Assembly (NCBI RefSeq): GCF_043641665.1
Contig: NC_092189.1
Span: 15,778,833-15,842,832 of the forward strand
From: Enoplosus armatus
Taxonomy: Eukaryota; Chordata; Actinopteri; Centrarchiformes; Enoplosidae
Direction: 5' to 3'
Length of the DNA stretch: 64,000 bases
Under the pieces are notes generated by a model that searched no databases, had not been told where the DNA came from, and saw nothing but the letters and a program-made list of their open reading frames with translations. Position numbers and translations under genes: made by a program. This document shows, piece after piece, positions 1 through 20,439 of this stretch (position 1 is the stretch's first letter; every line of letters begins with the position of its first letter).

Positions 1-124
1 GTGAAGTGCTTTCAGCTTTAATTAGAGGGTTTTGACATCCATATTGAGTGAACAGCGAAGAGGATTATTGTCCTGCTGCACTTCTTGTGCAATCTAAAAA
101 TTTGGGGTATTATGTACAAGACAA

Positions 125-520
125 AGAGTCTACAGCCATGCTAGCAGCTCTGTGAGGCTGTGCTTTGTGGTGCTTTGAAATGCTAATGTTGCCATGCTAA
201 CATGCTCACAATGATGACGCTGACGTTGAGCAGGCGTAATGTTTTCCATGTTCACCATCTTAGTTTAGCGTGTTAGCATGTTAACATTAGCCAGGTAGCA
301 CTAAACAATGTCGTTAGTTTTTTAGGTGTTTGGTCATAAGTATCAGACACATTGAAATCTTGACCTGATGGTGGCGCTAGATCACCAAAGTGTTTACAAG
401 TCATCATCTGGAGACAATGAATGTATAAGATTTTAAGATTTTATTGTTGGATATTTCAGTCTGAGTGACAGACACTGTCTTCCCTAGAGCCATGTTGCAA
501 GTGTGGCTAAAAAAAACTAT
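125..520 (+). repeat. R1 family interspersed repeat in upstream zdhhc9 intron
   Basis: Begins with 'gagtctacagccatgctagc' and contains 'tgctaacatgctcacaatg', 'ttcaccatcttagttta' and a tail with 'ggcgctagatcaccaaag'. The same ordered blocks recur near 47565-48260 and 53983-54295, with tail fragments near 39655-39935 and 50596-50705. It has no coding capacity and is probably an old non-autonomous element. The rest of 1-978 is zdhhc9 intron; I see no exon in it. Confidence 0.7.
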
Positions 521-978
521 TTGAAAGGACTATATAAAAGGGTTCCTTCTCTGCTCTGTGAATATAAAAATGATCCATTATGATCCAGTTGACCTTATAT
601 CTACAAGCCGCTTCAGGTCTTGCATTTCTGCCTCAATGTTTACTGTATGTTGTTGTGAAACTCCATCCAGGGAGTGCAGCGGCGTGTCTGCTGCAGAGAA
701 AAGTGTAAAGCAAGATGTTTACCTCTGTTGTCCGTTTGACCCTGTCCTGCTTTCACCTGGCTTGCCTCCAAATTATAGAAGAGGAGAGGCAAAAAGGAAG
801 AGATCACTATATTTAGACTGCAGGTTTATAGAAGCTGATGCACAAAGCTGTCTTTTACTGAAAGACTGCAGCTGATACTGGTGTATTTTTAACACTTGTC
901 AGTTTTCTAAGAAAGTTGGTGTTCAGCTTTTGGTACATTTTACATATTTATAAGGTGACCCTCTTCTCTTTTTCACAG

Positions 979-3900
979 ATCGTTTTGATCACCACTGTCC
1001 ATGGGTAGGAAACTGTGTGGGCAAGAGGAACTACCGATACTTCTACCTTTTCACCATGTCCCTCTCCCTGCTCACCATCTACATCTTCACCTTTGACATC
1101 GTCCACGTGGTCATGCGTGAGTATCCTGTCAGCAATTTGTCCAATCAGAAGGAACAGACAGGTACATCATGCAGGAAAACGATACATGGATAGCTCAATG
1201 AATGTGGCAAAACAGGAAGAACGACCTGTGACACAAGCAGCTTCTGCTGTATATGCAAACTCATGCTCATGTGCTGAAACTATGACCTAATTCAGACCAG
1301 GCTTTTCCAGGAGCGTGACACGACATGCAACAGCAACTGACAGCTCGACATGATTCCTCTTTCATCCTCATCCCTCTGCTTCCTTGGTCTACGCAATGCA
1401 GACAGAAAGGAGACAGAGAGATGAGGAAACAGGAGTGTTTCTAGTCAGGATAATTAGCTCTGGGCTTGTTATCTTAATAGTAGTAATATGTAAGAATTGT
1501 GTCTTTCCAGTAGATAAAAAATGAATAAGGAAGCAGTGGGCTTTTTAGAAAGTCTTCTCTTTTTAACTTCTCTCTGTGTTGCTCTGTTCACAGGTTCAGT
1601 GGATAATGGCTTTTTGAACACTTTGAAGGAAACACCTGGGACATATCCTTTTAATCTCTGACCACAGTATATGCCACAAAAACAGCTGCTGTGTGTGCTA
1701 TATTTGCCAGATTTCCTAGAATAGGAAATGAAAGATACTTTTCAAGTGTGACATCCCAACTAGCACCGTTCCCTAAGCTTCTCCCCAAACATTTTTCCTA
1801 TAATAACTTAGCATCTGTAACTAGGCACAGCAGGTCTGTCAAGCTGTGGATTTCTTAACATGATTAAGTGGTGTCGTTTTTACAGCCTTTCTAAAATCAA
1901 AAACACAAGAGCAAAAGTGTAAGGAATGGCTTCAACACAGTGTTTATCTGCTCTAGTGTAAGCTACAGCCGCTAGAATGTCCAGTTACTTAGTACAAGTG
2001 CATATTTAAGACCCCTTTTACAAGCTTTTTCTTTTATAACAAATCAGCTGGACGCATTAAAAAGTCAACTGCAAACAGCTTCGTCGACCAACTCATGGAC
2101 TATCGTTGGCTTAATTAACTAGCTAGCTACAGCTGGTAAAATATGCTAGCGATAGTTGTCATTTCATTTGGCAAAATCAAAGGTTACCGGATATAAATGA
2201 GAAGCTGCTTTTGTAAATCTGCCACAATCATCATCATAAAAACTGCACATGTATTGAACAGTAGCTAAGGGGGCGCAGGGCTTAGCGAATGAAATGAACT
2301 CAATTCCAGCTGGTCATTTCTTTCTTTTTGCTCAATAAAAATAAACCCTGCCTTTGACCTTTTTACTGTGTTTAGACTTTGGTTCCTTTCAATCACCGGC
2401 TTTAATCATGTTACATAATTGTCTGTTGTCACCTGCTGTCCACTGTTTAATCAGTGAACATGTGTCAGGCAGAAAACATCTGTTGCTGTTTTCTTAACTG
2501 GAGTTCACTGTGCTGGAGGTGTTGGTGTGTTTCTTCACCCTGTGGTCAGTGGTGGGACTGACCGGCTTCCACACCTACCTGATCTCTCTCAACCAGACCA
2601 CCAATGAGGACGTAAGTGCATCTCACTGCATGTTCGATCAAACATGTTTTATACCATTGAAGCTTTTTGTCCACGAATCCATTCAAACTGCACATGACTA
2701 CAGACTAATGCTGTAGTCACGTCTACAGTTTGTTTGTTCTTAGGTCTGAATCATGCTGTGAGGCACAGTGCTGTAGTTTGCATCTCGTTTGTTTAGGTTT
2801 CACACTGTCTTTATGCAAATGATCCATGACAAATAACACAGGGACTAACAGGATTAACTTTCTTTCTATCTTTTGTTGGTTTTCTGTGACATTATTATCA
2901 TCAAGAGGGTGATAGTAATGCACCTGAACCTGTTTGGTAACTGTCAGAAATACCAGAAGCAAGCAGAATAACTTGTGCAGTTTATCAGCTTGGTAGCTAA
3001 CAACTATCTATGAAGAGAGACGCATGCATTTACACCCTTTTCAACATCTGGTTGGAAGCACTGAAATGCTTCTTGCACTGTACTTTTTTGATATCCAGCT
3101 TTGTGATTACCCCATTGATCAATCACAGATAAGATAAAAAAGATGAGCAGATATTCTTCTAGTCCTCACATATTCAAGCGTTTAAGGGTTAAACATGTGT
3201 TGAAGATGAAGGTTTGTTTTTAATTTATTAATTTATTAGATTTAGATTCATATTGTCAAAACGCATAATGAAGATAAAGTACAGTTAAGAATATGTCTGT
3301 AAATGTTGTGATCAGGCAGCCTGGCTTCATGTGACTGGAAAGACAAACATACACCACAGAGGTGTAAACATTACAATTTCTAAGACCACAGAACTGTTTC
3401 CTTGACAACGGCACCGCCTTGTACAGCACCGAAGGACAGAGGGCTGGTAAACTGTAGCTTGTTAAACAAGGCTATTATATTGTAAAGGAAAGTAAAGCAA
3501 ATACAGAAAGTGTTGTGAACTCAAATAAAAATAAAACTGAGACTGTGAGAAAACAAGATCTGAAGCTAGAACAAAAACATACTGTATGTCACATTTGTTT
3601 GTTCCTTATTTTTAATCAGGCTTCACATGAGGCAGAACGGACCACGTGGGCGGAGTGACCAATCTTTCTGCCTGTATTTTAATCTGTAATATGTCTTCTT
3701 TTTATCCAGTTCGGCCACGCTGAGATCTTTACAAGAGGAACATGGCCAATACAGCATGAGCAGTTTTATTCTGCTCAGTCTGAGCCATATGACAAATTGG
3801 CTGCTAAATGCTTTGAATGCTAAAAGCAGCAGTTGGACTCCTCTCTGCTCACCAAGCCAACATATTCGAATGATCTAAAAATATGCACGAATAGCTGCTA

Positions 3901-6331
3901 TTCTTAATAAACCTAATGATAGAATTGAGCTGAAATGAGAACAAAACGAGACCAGCTGGTTTCTCACGCTCAGCTTGTCAGCCACGTTTAGAAGAAGCTT
4001 GTGAGGCTAAATGAGGAGAAAAATATCGATTGCTTGATCACATTACCATTGAGTCATCATTTAGTCACCACACACATACATACATTCAGGCTGATGTAAA
4101 GCAGATGATGAGTGGAGGTGATGCAGGTGGATGAATCCACAGAGGGAGTAGTTTATGTTGTGTCTGTGTATACTAGCGTTTACAGCGTTTACAGCGTTTG
4201 TACTTTATTGGAGGTTTGTTAGCCCACATCTGACTGCAGAGGCTCTGACGAGAAGCAGCAGCAGCAGCGATGGTGGATGGTGGGAGGTTCTAGATGACTG
4301 AAAGCAAGAGAGTGCACTCATACTTTGTTTTAATGATTAATTTATAATTCCCCTTTTTCTTTCCTGCGGGAAAGCTGGCCTCATTTTTTTCATTTAATCA
4401 GTAATGAAGCTCTGCAATGTGCACCCACAGTACAGTGTGATGTTGCTCCGGGAGTTGAAACAATGGCTGTCAGCCCGGCCGTTTCAATATCTGTGATTGG
4501 CCTAATAATAGATGCATCGATACCTGCAGGGGCTGGGCACGCTGCCAGAAAATACTGCTGTGAGGGAGGGGGAGGTGAAGGGGGAGAGAGAGAGAGTAAC
4601 AGAGAGAGAGGAGGAGGAGGAGGAGGAAAATAGAAATGGTGGAATAAGGGCGAACAAGAGAAGGCACCTTGAGTGTTGTAGCTGCTCTGGTCTCCCACAG
4701 GATGACACACACTCTGTCAACTGTGTCTCCTGCACACTCACACTTCCACTCTCCCTCTCTCACACACACACACAGATAGTACACATGCAGTACTGAAATA
4801 CCTTATGAGCAGACTGTTGACCTATATCTACTGCAACTAAAACTACTCACTACTTCTTTTGACCTGAAAGAGGGTCAGTCAGTACAAACTCATGCTGTGC
4901 AGCCAAACTCTGTTCAGTTTATGGGTCAATTATATAAGTCAATTGATCAATCTACTTTCTCTTCTTCTGCAGGTAATGTTTGGTAATTAGTTTCAGTTAC
5001 AATTAATTCATCAATCTAGCACTTATAAAAAATTGAAACTCTGTTAACCTTGAATGAATTGTTAATGCAGTAATGCTACTTAAAATCATGTTGTATACGT
5101 TGTATTTGCATCTGTCTTATCTCTGATTGGTGCTCTATTCTAGTGTCTTTTCAGGAGAATTTTAACTGTGAATAAAAATGTAGATTACATTATTTTTTTT
5201 CTTTAATTGAAAAAACATGCAGAAGAGGTGTGAATGTATCTATGTTTTTATCTAGAAACACCTAGAATATTTCCATTTGACGTAATTGTGCCGCCATAAA
5301 AAGTCTTGGGTGTGAATATTTCGCTCGCTGTAAACATCATATGAATATGAAACAAGCTGATACAGAATATGTAGAGGATACAGTCAGTGTGGAATAAGGG
5401 GATTTTTCCAACCTTGAAGCTGATTGAGGAAAACCAGATGTTTAGGGGTTAGAGTGTGTCTGCCAAATAATCCATATGACTGAGAGCATATATACAGTAC
5501 AGTGGAAAAGGACTTCTGGGGGAATCCTTTGTATGAATTCACAGATTTTTCAATGAATTATTAAAGTTGTTGTAATCTGTAGCTGCTGTGCTCGTTCACA
5601 CCCGTTGGCATGTAGAGTTCCCATTAAACCAGGAATCATTAAATCCCTGACAAGATTCTTTTTTAGTAGGTCAAAGCCAAGCCTGTGGGAATAACATCTA
5701 AAAATGGAACTATGCTTTTGAATAAGGTATAAGCACAGGGAAAATCTTTTTGAAAGAGAACTGAGCGAGATTGCAAGTCAGGATGTGTTTTTCGATGTTT
5801 GGTCTGGGAAGGTTTGCTGCTCCAGTGACGAGTGTTGTGTGCATTTTGTTTTGTCCAGATTAAAGGATCCTGGTCGGGAAAGAACAGAGTCCAGAACCCG
5901 TACAGCCACAAGAACTTCCTCAAAAACTGCTGTGAGGTGCTCTGTGGGCCAACGTACCCGAGGTAACTTTTGTCAGATTAAGTCTTTAATTAAGTCTCTG
6001 ATTAAACAGCTCCGTTCATGGCAGGAAGAAAAGTTACCACTCGGCCATCAACATAGTCTCTGTATAAAGTTTTATATCTTTTGCTTTCTCCCTACTGTCG
6101 TCAGTGAGTTCTGTATCGGTGTCAGTGATAGATTAGACTCTTAGATTTGTCGCTCTGCTGCGTCTCGTTCCGCTGAATAACGAGCAGGATGCAGTTAGTG
6201 ACTGATGGCTTTGTCTCCTCTCCAGCGTCTTGGACAGAAGAGGACTGATGCAGGAGAATTCTCCTGTTTCTGCAACGCCTGCTGCACCTTCCTCCTCCAG
6301 CAGCAGCAACCCAGTGTCACAAACCACGGTG

Positions 6332-6402
<71 letters not shown>

Positions 6403-7811
6403 TACCCTCCCCCTTCACACACTTCTCTGAGCCTGGCTCCAAAGTGGATCGAGGCTGCAGAATAGTGAACGCAGAGCCGACATAAAACAGACTCTAAACC
6501 AATTACAGAGAGTGAGAGGAGGTGTGTGTGAGAGGAAGTGTGCTCTAAGTGGAGAGCACTTTTCTCATTGATAATCCATTTTGTGGCTCTTTACATAGTT
6601 GCCATTGTTTATCTATTTATAATTGTTCACTTGTTATATTGTCTGCTAATAGCTAGATCATTAGCCGTGTTTGTGCTATGCATACTTTTTCATATTGAAA
6701 TATAAACGTGTCCTTCTCCTCAGTGTTGCTAAAGATCATGTTGACATGAAAATGTTTCACTGCCACATACTGCAGAGCTTAATGTTATTAAGTATTACAT
6801 AGCAGAAATTATAGCTTTAAACATTTGATATCTCCAGAATGGTTTGGGAAAATCCAGTTGATATCCCAAGGGTGGTAACAAAACTGTTTACCCCCCTTAA
6901 TGCAGTTGAGAGGTCTTTTTGCGCACTTGTACTACTTTCATTAATTGTTTAATTAGTGCATTTCACTGCAATTGAAATCACTTCTGGTAGTTGGCATTCA
7001 GACTAAAAACAGGCCCGTGTGTTTAAAAAAAAATGCAAGTGGCTGTGTCGGGGCAAGATGCTTCAGGTACAGCGACGTTGTTACAGCGGCCACTGTATTG
7101 TGTGACCACAGGGGGCACCTAGCGTGGATGTTGTCACACTTTTTTTTTCTTTTTTTGCAAGTGAGTAGGTGAGAACCGTGACACAGGTGATCAGACAACG
7201 TGACCCTGCTGTACCTGGCCTTCCTCTCTCACCCTTTTAAAGACAGAAACAAACATTTGAAAACAACAACAACCCCTTAAAGACGACGTCCATGCGTCCA
7301 ACAGCTCCCCCTGTGATCACACATGATTGGCCAACAAAGCGACTTGCTCGTTGACGCCACATTACACTGAGCCAGGTTCAACCTTTTTGCCAGATCCCTC
7401 TGCACTGTGGCCACATTCAAAGTGATATATAACAGTCAGTCAGCAAGGAAGAGAAGAGTGATCTAATTTAACTTTTTGTCATTTTTATTCTTCAAATAAA
7501 ACTAGTTTGATGTCTGCGCTGTTGCTCTTTAAGTATAATGTTAATAATATAACGGAGATTCAAGAACTTGAACAAACACAAAATGTGATTGTTGGAGTCT
7601 TTTCAGCATGCTGTCTTGTTCCTTTCAGAAAACCACAGCTCCACTCATCCCCAATGAGCACACACCTGATGATGCCAAGCCGAGCATTGCCGCCTCAGCA
7701 GAGAAGAGCCCCTCCCCCAAAGAGGAACACCCTCCTGGTGCAAAGGTCCCGCCCCTGGCATCACCCGAGGCCGATCCAGAAGCATCCCTCACCAAGGACA
7801 AGACCCATTAG
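979..7811 (+). CDS. zdhhc9: zdhhc9, DHHC palmitoyltransferase, 3' part (6 exons, 5' truncated by window edge)
   Basis: Exons read from the sequence: 979-1116, 1594-1642, 2509-2611, 5859-5962, 6226-6328, 7629-7811 (stop TAG 7809-7811). Together they give 225 complete codons plus a split first codon, and all phases close. The first exon begins inside a split codon, so the N-terminus, the first two membrane segments and most of the Cys-rich domain lie upstream of the window. Visible in order: catalytic DHHC motif ([14 protein letters not shown]), membrane segment 3 ([19 protein letters not shown]), membrane segment 4 ([19 protein letters not shown]), the TTxE motif (NQTTNED), the NPYS...CCEVLCGP conserved tail motif, then a variable Ser/Pro-rich cytosolic tail. 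[17 protein letters not shown] and [11 protein letters not shown] match ZDHHC9 better than ZDHHC14 or ZDHHC18. Known role of the family member: S-palmitoylation of HRAS/NRAS at the Golgi together with GOLGA7. It converges on sash3, as in human Xq26. The second intron visible here is a U12 AT-AC intron. Confidence 0.93.
1643..2508 (+). other. zdhhc9: U12-type AT-AC intron in zdhhc9
   Basis: The exon ending ...cctgggac (1642) is followed by ATATCCTTTT, the canonical U12 AT-AC 5' splice site. The intron ends in AC (2507-2508), preceded by a branch-site-like TTTTCTTAAC about 11 nt upstream. Joining at these points gives GGG AC|T GTG CTG GAG, that is GTVLEV, exactly the family sequence (ETPGTVLEV). 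No GT-AG pair at this junction restores the reading frame. It would be removed by the minor (U11/U12) spliceosome. Confidence 0.93.
2612..5858 (+). other. large zdhhc9 intron (3.2 kb)
   Basis: GT-AG intron between the TTxE exon and the NPYS exon. It contains three close copies of 'cgtttacag' at 4169-4199, a GA-rich tract at 4566-4630, a short CA repeat near 4760-4775, and mostly AT-rich unique sequence. No coding exon was recognised; open frames here lack family similarity and splice coherence. Confidence 0.6.
6334..6400 (+). repeat. (CA)33 microsatellite immediately after zdhhc9 exon donor
   Basis: An uninterrupted CA dinucleotide tract starts five bases after the exon end at 6328, so the 5' splice site reads acg|gtgag followed directly by (CA)n. 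It is likely polymorphic in length. Confidence 0.97.
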
Positions 7812-8884
7812 CTGCATGAGGGGGCGGCTGCCATTGTAGCCACTCCCCCGGCGTCCTGCCTGGTCAGGAACTGAAACATTAATAATCAACGTCAGATTAC
7901 TGTGCGGGTGACGCAGTTATGCTCCGACTCCTGCCCTACATTCCACCAGAAGAGCAGAGCTTCTGCGGCAGCTCCTCCTCTTCCCTCCTCTCCTCACCAG
8001 TAGCTGCAGAGCTGTTTGATTGACGCTTCCTCCTGCAGGAGGGGGAGTGATTTAATGGAAAGTCAGCAGTTTCCTGTCTCCTGAACACTGCATGGAAAAG
8101 ATGGGGAGAAGCTGCTGGGAGAACTGCAGAGAGGAAAAACTCTCCAAATATACAGTATGACATCCCTGCAGGTCACCTGTGGGCTGCTCTGATCGTCAGT
8201 ACTACTTTTGTTCTTTATTTAAAATTGCATAATGACGTTTATTGTGAGAGGCCAGTTCAAATATACTCCTTGCAAGTGTCTGGCAAAGACAATATAACTT
8301 CTGGACGTGTATAAAACTTCATACATACAGTCAGTTTTCTGTTGTGTGCACATTACATGCCCTATGCAAACCATGAGGAGGCTGGATGAGCAGCTTGTGT
8401 GTGTGTGAGGGTTGCAGCTGTAAGTCTGTGAGTACACATGATGTCCAGGCAGGGGGAGGACATGCAAATCCTTAGCTGAGATATCCTAAAGGCTCCTTCC
8501 AGGCAAGTCAAAATCTACCTTGTATTCTGATATTGCTGCATTCAGTACTGTTGTTACCTACGTGCATCTTTTTTTCCCTTTTTTTTTTTTTAAGTGATCT
8601 GATCCAGACCAACGCCTGTCCTTCCATTTTTATATAGTCAAGGATGTAGTGTGACGTCGGTGCTCTAAAATAGATGAAATTGCTTTACGCCTATCCAGAG
8701 TCCACGTGTGCGTGAGAAAAGGCCTGACTTCTGATGATAGTAGACACTCGTAGTAACAGTGCCTTATCATAACAGTTGCACGATCAAATGCAACTGAGGT
8801 CAACTAACAGAGAAGCCCTTGAAAGCCACTGATACAGAGTTCAATGAGAAATGCCATCGTTCATTAATCGTTCACTAATCAGTC

Positions 8885-9671
8885 CAGTGGTTCCCAACCT
8901 GAGGTTTGGGACCCCCATGAGGGGCTGCAAGAAAAATCTAGATTCTTAAAGGAATAGTTCGACATTTTGGTGAATAGCTTATTCGCTTTCTTGCAGAGAG
9001 TTAAATGATGTATGCTAGATATAAATCTACAGCCAGGAGATGGTTAGCTTAGCTTAGCATAAAGACTGCAGACAGGGGGAAACAGCTTGCCTGGCTCTGT
9101 CCAAAGGTAAGAAATCAGCCTGCCAGCACCTCTAAAGTTCCCTAATTAACATGTTCTATCACATTCATCACATTTGATTATTGTGTACAAAAAACTAACT
9201 TTTTGTGGTTTTACGGCTCTCTTTCTTGACTTCCTGTCGTTTTTACATTTTGTCTTTTGTATAGATTAAACAAAATGATCACTGAGCTTTAGAGGTGCTG
9301 TTAGGTGTATTTTTGAACTTTAGACAGAGCCAGGCTAGCTGTTTCCCCGTTTCCAGTCTTTATGCTAAACTACGTTAACCAGCTGCTAGCTGTAGGTTTA
9401 TGTTTAGCGTACAGACATGAGAGAGGTATCAATCTTCTCATCTAACTTAAAGTGTATTTTCCCAAATTTCCAAGTATTCCTTTTAAAAGGTAAAGTATTC
9501 TGCTAAATAATACTACAAATGTGCTTTTTTTCCCTTATGAAATACTGTGAATTTTGCCCTAGAAACTATTAAAAAATAAAATCTGAGGTTGAACTGGTTA
9601 CACCTGGTAGACTGTGACGAGTAGAAAAAGCTTTTTAAGGGGTCTCAGGTCTTAAATGTTGGGAACCATTG
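8885..9671 (+). mobile_element. hAT-like non-autonomous element containing a nested MITE
   Basis: The left end is CAGTGGTTCCCAAC and the right end GTTGGGAACCATTG, so the termini are inverted with one mismatch in 14. The flanking octamers aatcagtc (8877-8884) and aattagac (9672-9679) match at 6 of 8 positions, as expected for an old 8-bp hAT target duplication. The 'ggttcccaacctg...gggaccccc' start is a common fish repeat. No transposase remains. Confidence 0.72.
8949..9482 (+). mobile_element. R6 foldback MITE nested inside the hAT-like element
   Basis: Starts AAGGAATA and ends TATTCCTT with a TTA on each side (8946-8948 and 9483-9485), consistent with a 3-bp TTA duplication of PIF/Harbinger type. 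Long internal inverted arms carry 'tagcttagcataaagac' on the left and 'gtctttatgctaaac' on the right. Related copies are at 38342-38900 and, in part, 55480-55690. Confidence 0.72.
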
Positions 9672-10534
9672 AATTAGACCTTGTGAAGCAAAAACTAAGC
9701 ATAGCCATTGTTGAATTGTACATAGTTTTAGCAGGTAAAGATGTACTGAAAAGGAGGAAAGATTGCAGCAAGGTTTAGTTATTATTCTTTAAGTGCGGCC
9801 AGTGTTAAATATGCCGCCTGTGAGCTTGAGCACCTCCTCCTGCAAGTCACACCAGAGCTGATCTTCCTCTAAGTCCTCTCTCTTCCTGCCGTCTTCTGCG
9901 CTATAAAAACGGCTCTCATATTTAACTCTTCTCCTCTTCCTCGCATCTTCGCTGTGACAGTTATTCCTACAGTACGCCCAAGGCCGAGGCCACTTCCACT
10001 GCAGCCGCCTGTCTGTGGCAGGCTCATTATAGCAGAGAATAAAGCCGAGGCAGAGGGAGAAAGACGCTCAATTCTTTCTTTTCACACATCTGTGTATTTC
10101 AGACGGAGCGCAGCCTTTAATGTGGCTTGAGAATTTGTTTTTGTTTTGGTCGCAGATCGCTCGAGGGGACAGCATCCACACTAAGAAAACTGAGAGAAAG
10201 AAGTGAAGCTTATTCTTGGTATTTAAATGATGTTAGCTGATAGCGAGAGTTTGTAATAGTGATTGTGTTGTATGCAAGACAGAGTTAGTGTTTGTGAAAT
10301 ATACTTGTGTAGAAATTCTCTTGTATCATCGAATCAGACTCTCTGAAATCTGCCCGAGATGATTTATTATGAGACTGAAAACGGTCACAATTTCTCCTAA
10401 TTTCTCCTTTACCTAAATTTTAGGATGCAGCTTTGTGATTATTTTCATTGTACTGTAATTTTCATGGAGCAGTTTAAAGCTCAAGACTGATTTTAGACAC
10501 TTTGACTTTTAAAAGATGGAAACAAGGCCAATTT

Positions 10535-10816
10535 CTTTCATTATTGATAAATCTGTGAATGATTTTCTTGATGAACTGATTTCTTGGCCGATATAATGTC
10601 AGAAAAATAGTGAAAAGTTCATTTATGGAAGTTGACATATTCGGTTTGTCCAAGTCCAAAAAAATTCAATTTACTATTAGAAAATCTGCAAATATTTACA
10701 TTTGAAAAGCTGGAAATCTGGGGAATTATTGCTTAAGAAATTCCATAAAAATTTTTGACAATCAATTTTCTGTTGATTGACTAATTGATTAATGGACTAA
10801 TAGTTTCAGCTCTAGA
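10535..10816 (+). repeat. R4 family repeat
   Basis: Shares 'atgtcagaaaaatagtgaaaa', 'tttgaaaagctggaa' and 'ttttctgttgattgactaat' with the copy at 19044-19281. The AT-rich ends with ATTAATCGA-like motifs are a common fish non-autonomous repeat. Confidence 0.7.
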
Positions 10817-11363
10817 TGAATCCTTTTGTCTATGTTTACTTTCTCTGCTCTCTGAAGAGAAAATGAGAGATAACCGACGTATCTCCGTTGGAAGAAGCTG
10901 TAAAGTGTGTGGCAGTATTGTTTCTGTGGAGTGGAAAACTGAAGCTGAACTTCGTGGGCTTTCTTTCCAGAAAGTATTTAAAGACAGTTTGGTGCATCTG
11001 ATCGCTTTGAGTCGCTGTCACCGAGAAGCAAGAATGTATGTGATTGATATTCGATAGAAGAAGGGACGTTTGTGTTTTAAGGCGGATTTTAAAGGGACGG
11101 TTGAAGTTTGATTTTTAGCTGTAAAGGTTTGCAGACTGTAGAGGCAAGCTGAGCTCTTGTATGTATGACTCCTGTGTTAAAATGACGTGGTCAGATCTGA
11201 ATGCTCTGATCAATCTATTACATTGCATTATGTATACAGATACAGTACTATACCATTGATGGAACTCTTTATTTATGTTCACTTTGTTTAGTATCAACAC
11301 TGTGACTACATGTATTTCATTCAATTTACTTCACTTCTTTTTACATGATCAATGTGTCTGGTA

Positions 11364-11369
11364 AATAAA
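11364..11369 (+). terminator. candidate poly(A) signal, zdhhc9
   Basis: AATAAA in 'ggtaaataaacaatattgtc', followed within 20 nt by a T-rich segment. It lies 3.55 kb after the stop codon, and a nearer unrecognised signal is possible. Confidence 0.35.
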
Positions 11370-11837
11370 CAATATTGTCTTATTATTATCTGTCTTTTAA
11401 AAGAGATTTTCTTTAGAGTTACTGTTACAAGAAATCCAGAGGAGACGGCTCAGCTCTCAGTTAATCCACTATCATTAAATATTCAACAGAGGACTTGTTG
11501 TTTTCTATACATGTTTGTGCCCCTGGATAATAACAAACTGTAGTATGAATTCAATTTTCTCCAGAGGTCATCTCTTCAAAACAATGGCATTATATATGGG
11601 TAACAGCTGTAGGCTGTAATGCTGCGAGGGAAGAGGTCTTACAAAAGAGTTAGAAGAGAAACACATCTGTTCTTTGCTTCTTTGCTTGAAAGCTCTGGAA
11701 ACCGCTAGTAAAGTGGATCTTGAGTTAAGATTATTTAGTCAGAAATATCTACTATTAATTATCCAGGAATCATATAGATCTATAATAGTACTTAATTAAA
11801 TAAGTTGACTTGCTCAAGAATTCTCTCTGAATTATGT

Positions 11838-11843
11838 TTTATT
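11838..11843 (-). terminator. candidate poly(A) signal, sash3
   Basis: TTTATT on the + strand is AATAAA on the - strand ('tttgaataaaacataatt'), 518 nt downstream of the sash3 stop. This would give a 3' UTR of about 0.5 kb and leave roughly 0.45 kb between it and the proposed zdhhc9 end. Confidence 0.5.
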
Positions 11844-12360
11844 CAAACTCTATTTACAGCACAATTAACAACGTCCTCATGATAACATGTGACAGAAATC
11901 AGTGTAACGTGACTCATAACACGGAAGTAAAAGCAAAGTATTCAAGTTACATGAAAAACATCTGAAAATATTTTACATTCATATTTGTATCAGACGGCAC
12001 AACATGAAAACACGGAAGACTGAGTGATGATGAAGAGGAAGACAACCTTTAAATGTACCTTCATTAACAGACACGTTACATGATATCCTCAGTAGGAAAC
12101 AACAACAAACATAATTCTTACAATGCAACATCAAAGACAGATAATCCAGCTGTGGCAGATGAAGAGAAACTGCTGCTCGCAAAACTGGTCCAAACACTCA
12201 GAGACCATCACGTCCATTCAGTATTTCAACTTTACATTGTGTTCCTACCACCAGCCCGCTCTCTTTTAATCAAGAGACGTTTTTAACGGCATTAGACCTC
12301 CGTCCACAGAGTCCCTGAGAACCAGGAATAAAAGAAGTTTGAGTATTTCTCCATCACTTC

Positions 12361-20439
<8,079 letters not shown>

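Larger units (their letters stand above)
7812..11385 (+). other. zdhhc9: zdhhc9 3' UTR and downstream flank
   Basis: Non-coding sequence between the zdhhc9 stop and the sash3 3' end. AATAAA hexamers on the + strand are at 10038-10043 and 11364-11369; the latter is followed by a T-rich stretch and is the best candidate for a distal cleavage signal. A nested transposon (8885-9671) and an R4 copy (10535-10816) lie inside, so the true 3' UTR may end earlier. Confidence 0.4.

Noticed and set aside
1643..2505. GT-AG alternatives for the zdhhc9 exon junction at 1642/2509
   Set aside because: The nearby acceptor AG at 2502-2503 with any GT donor fails to give the conserved GTVLEV or breaks frame.
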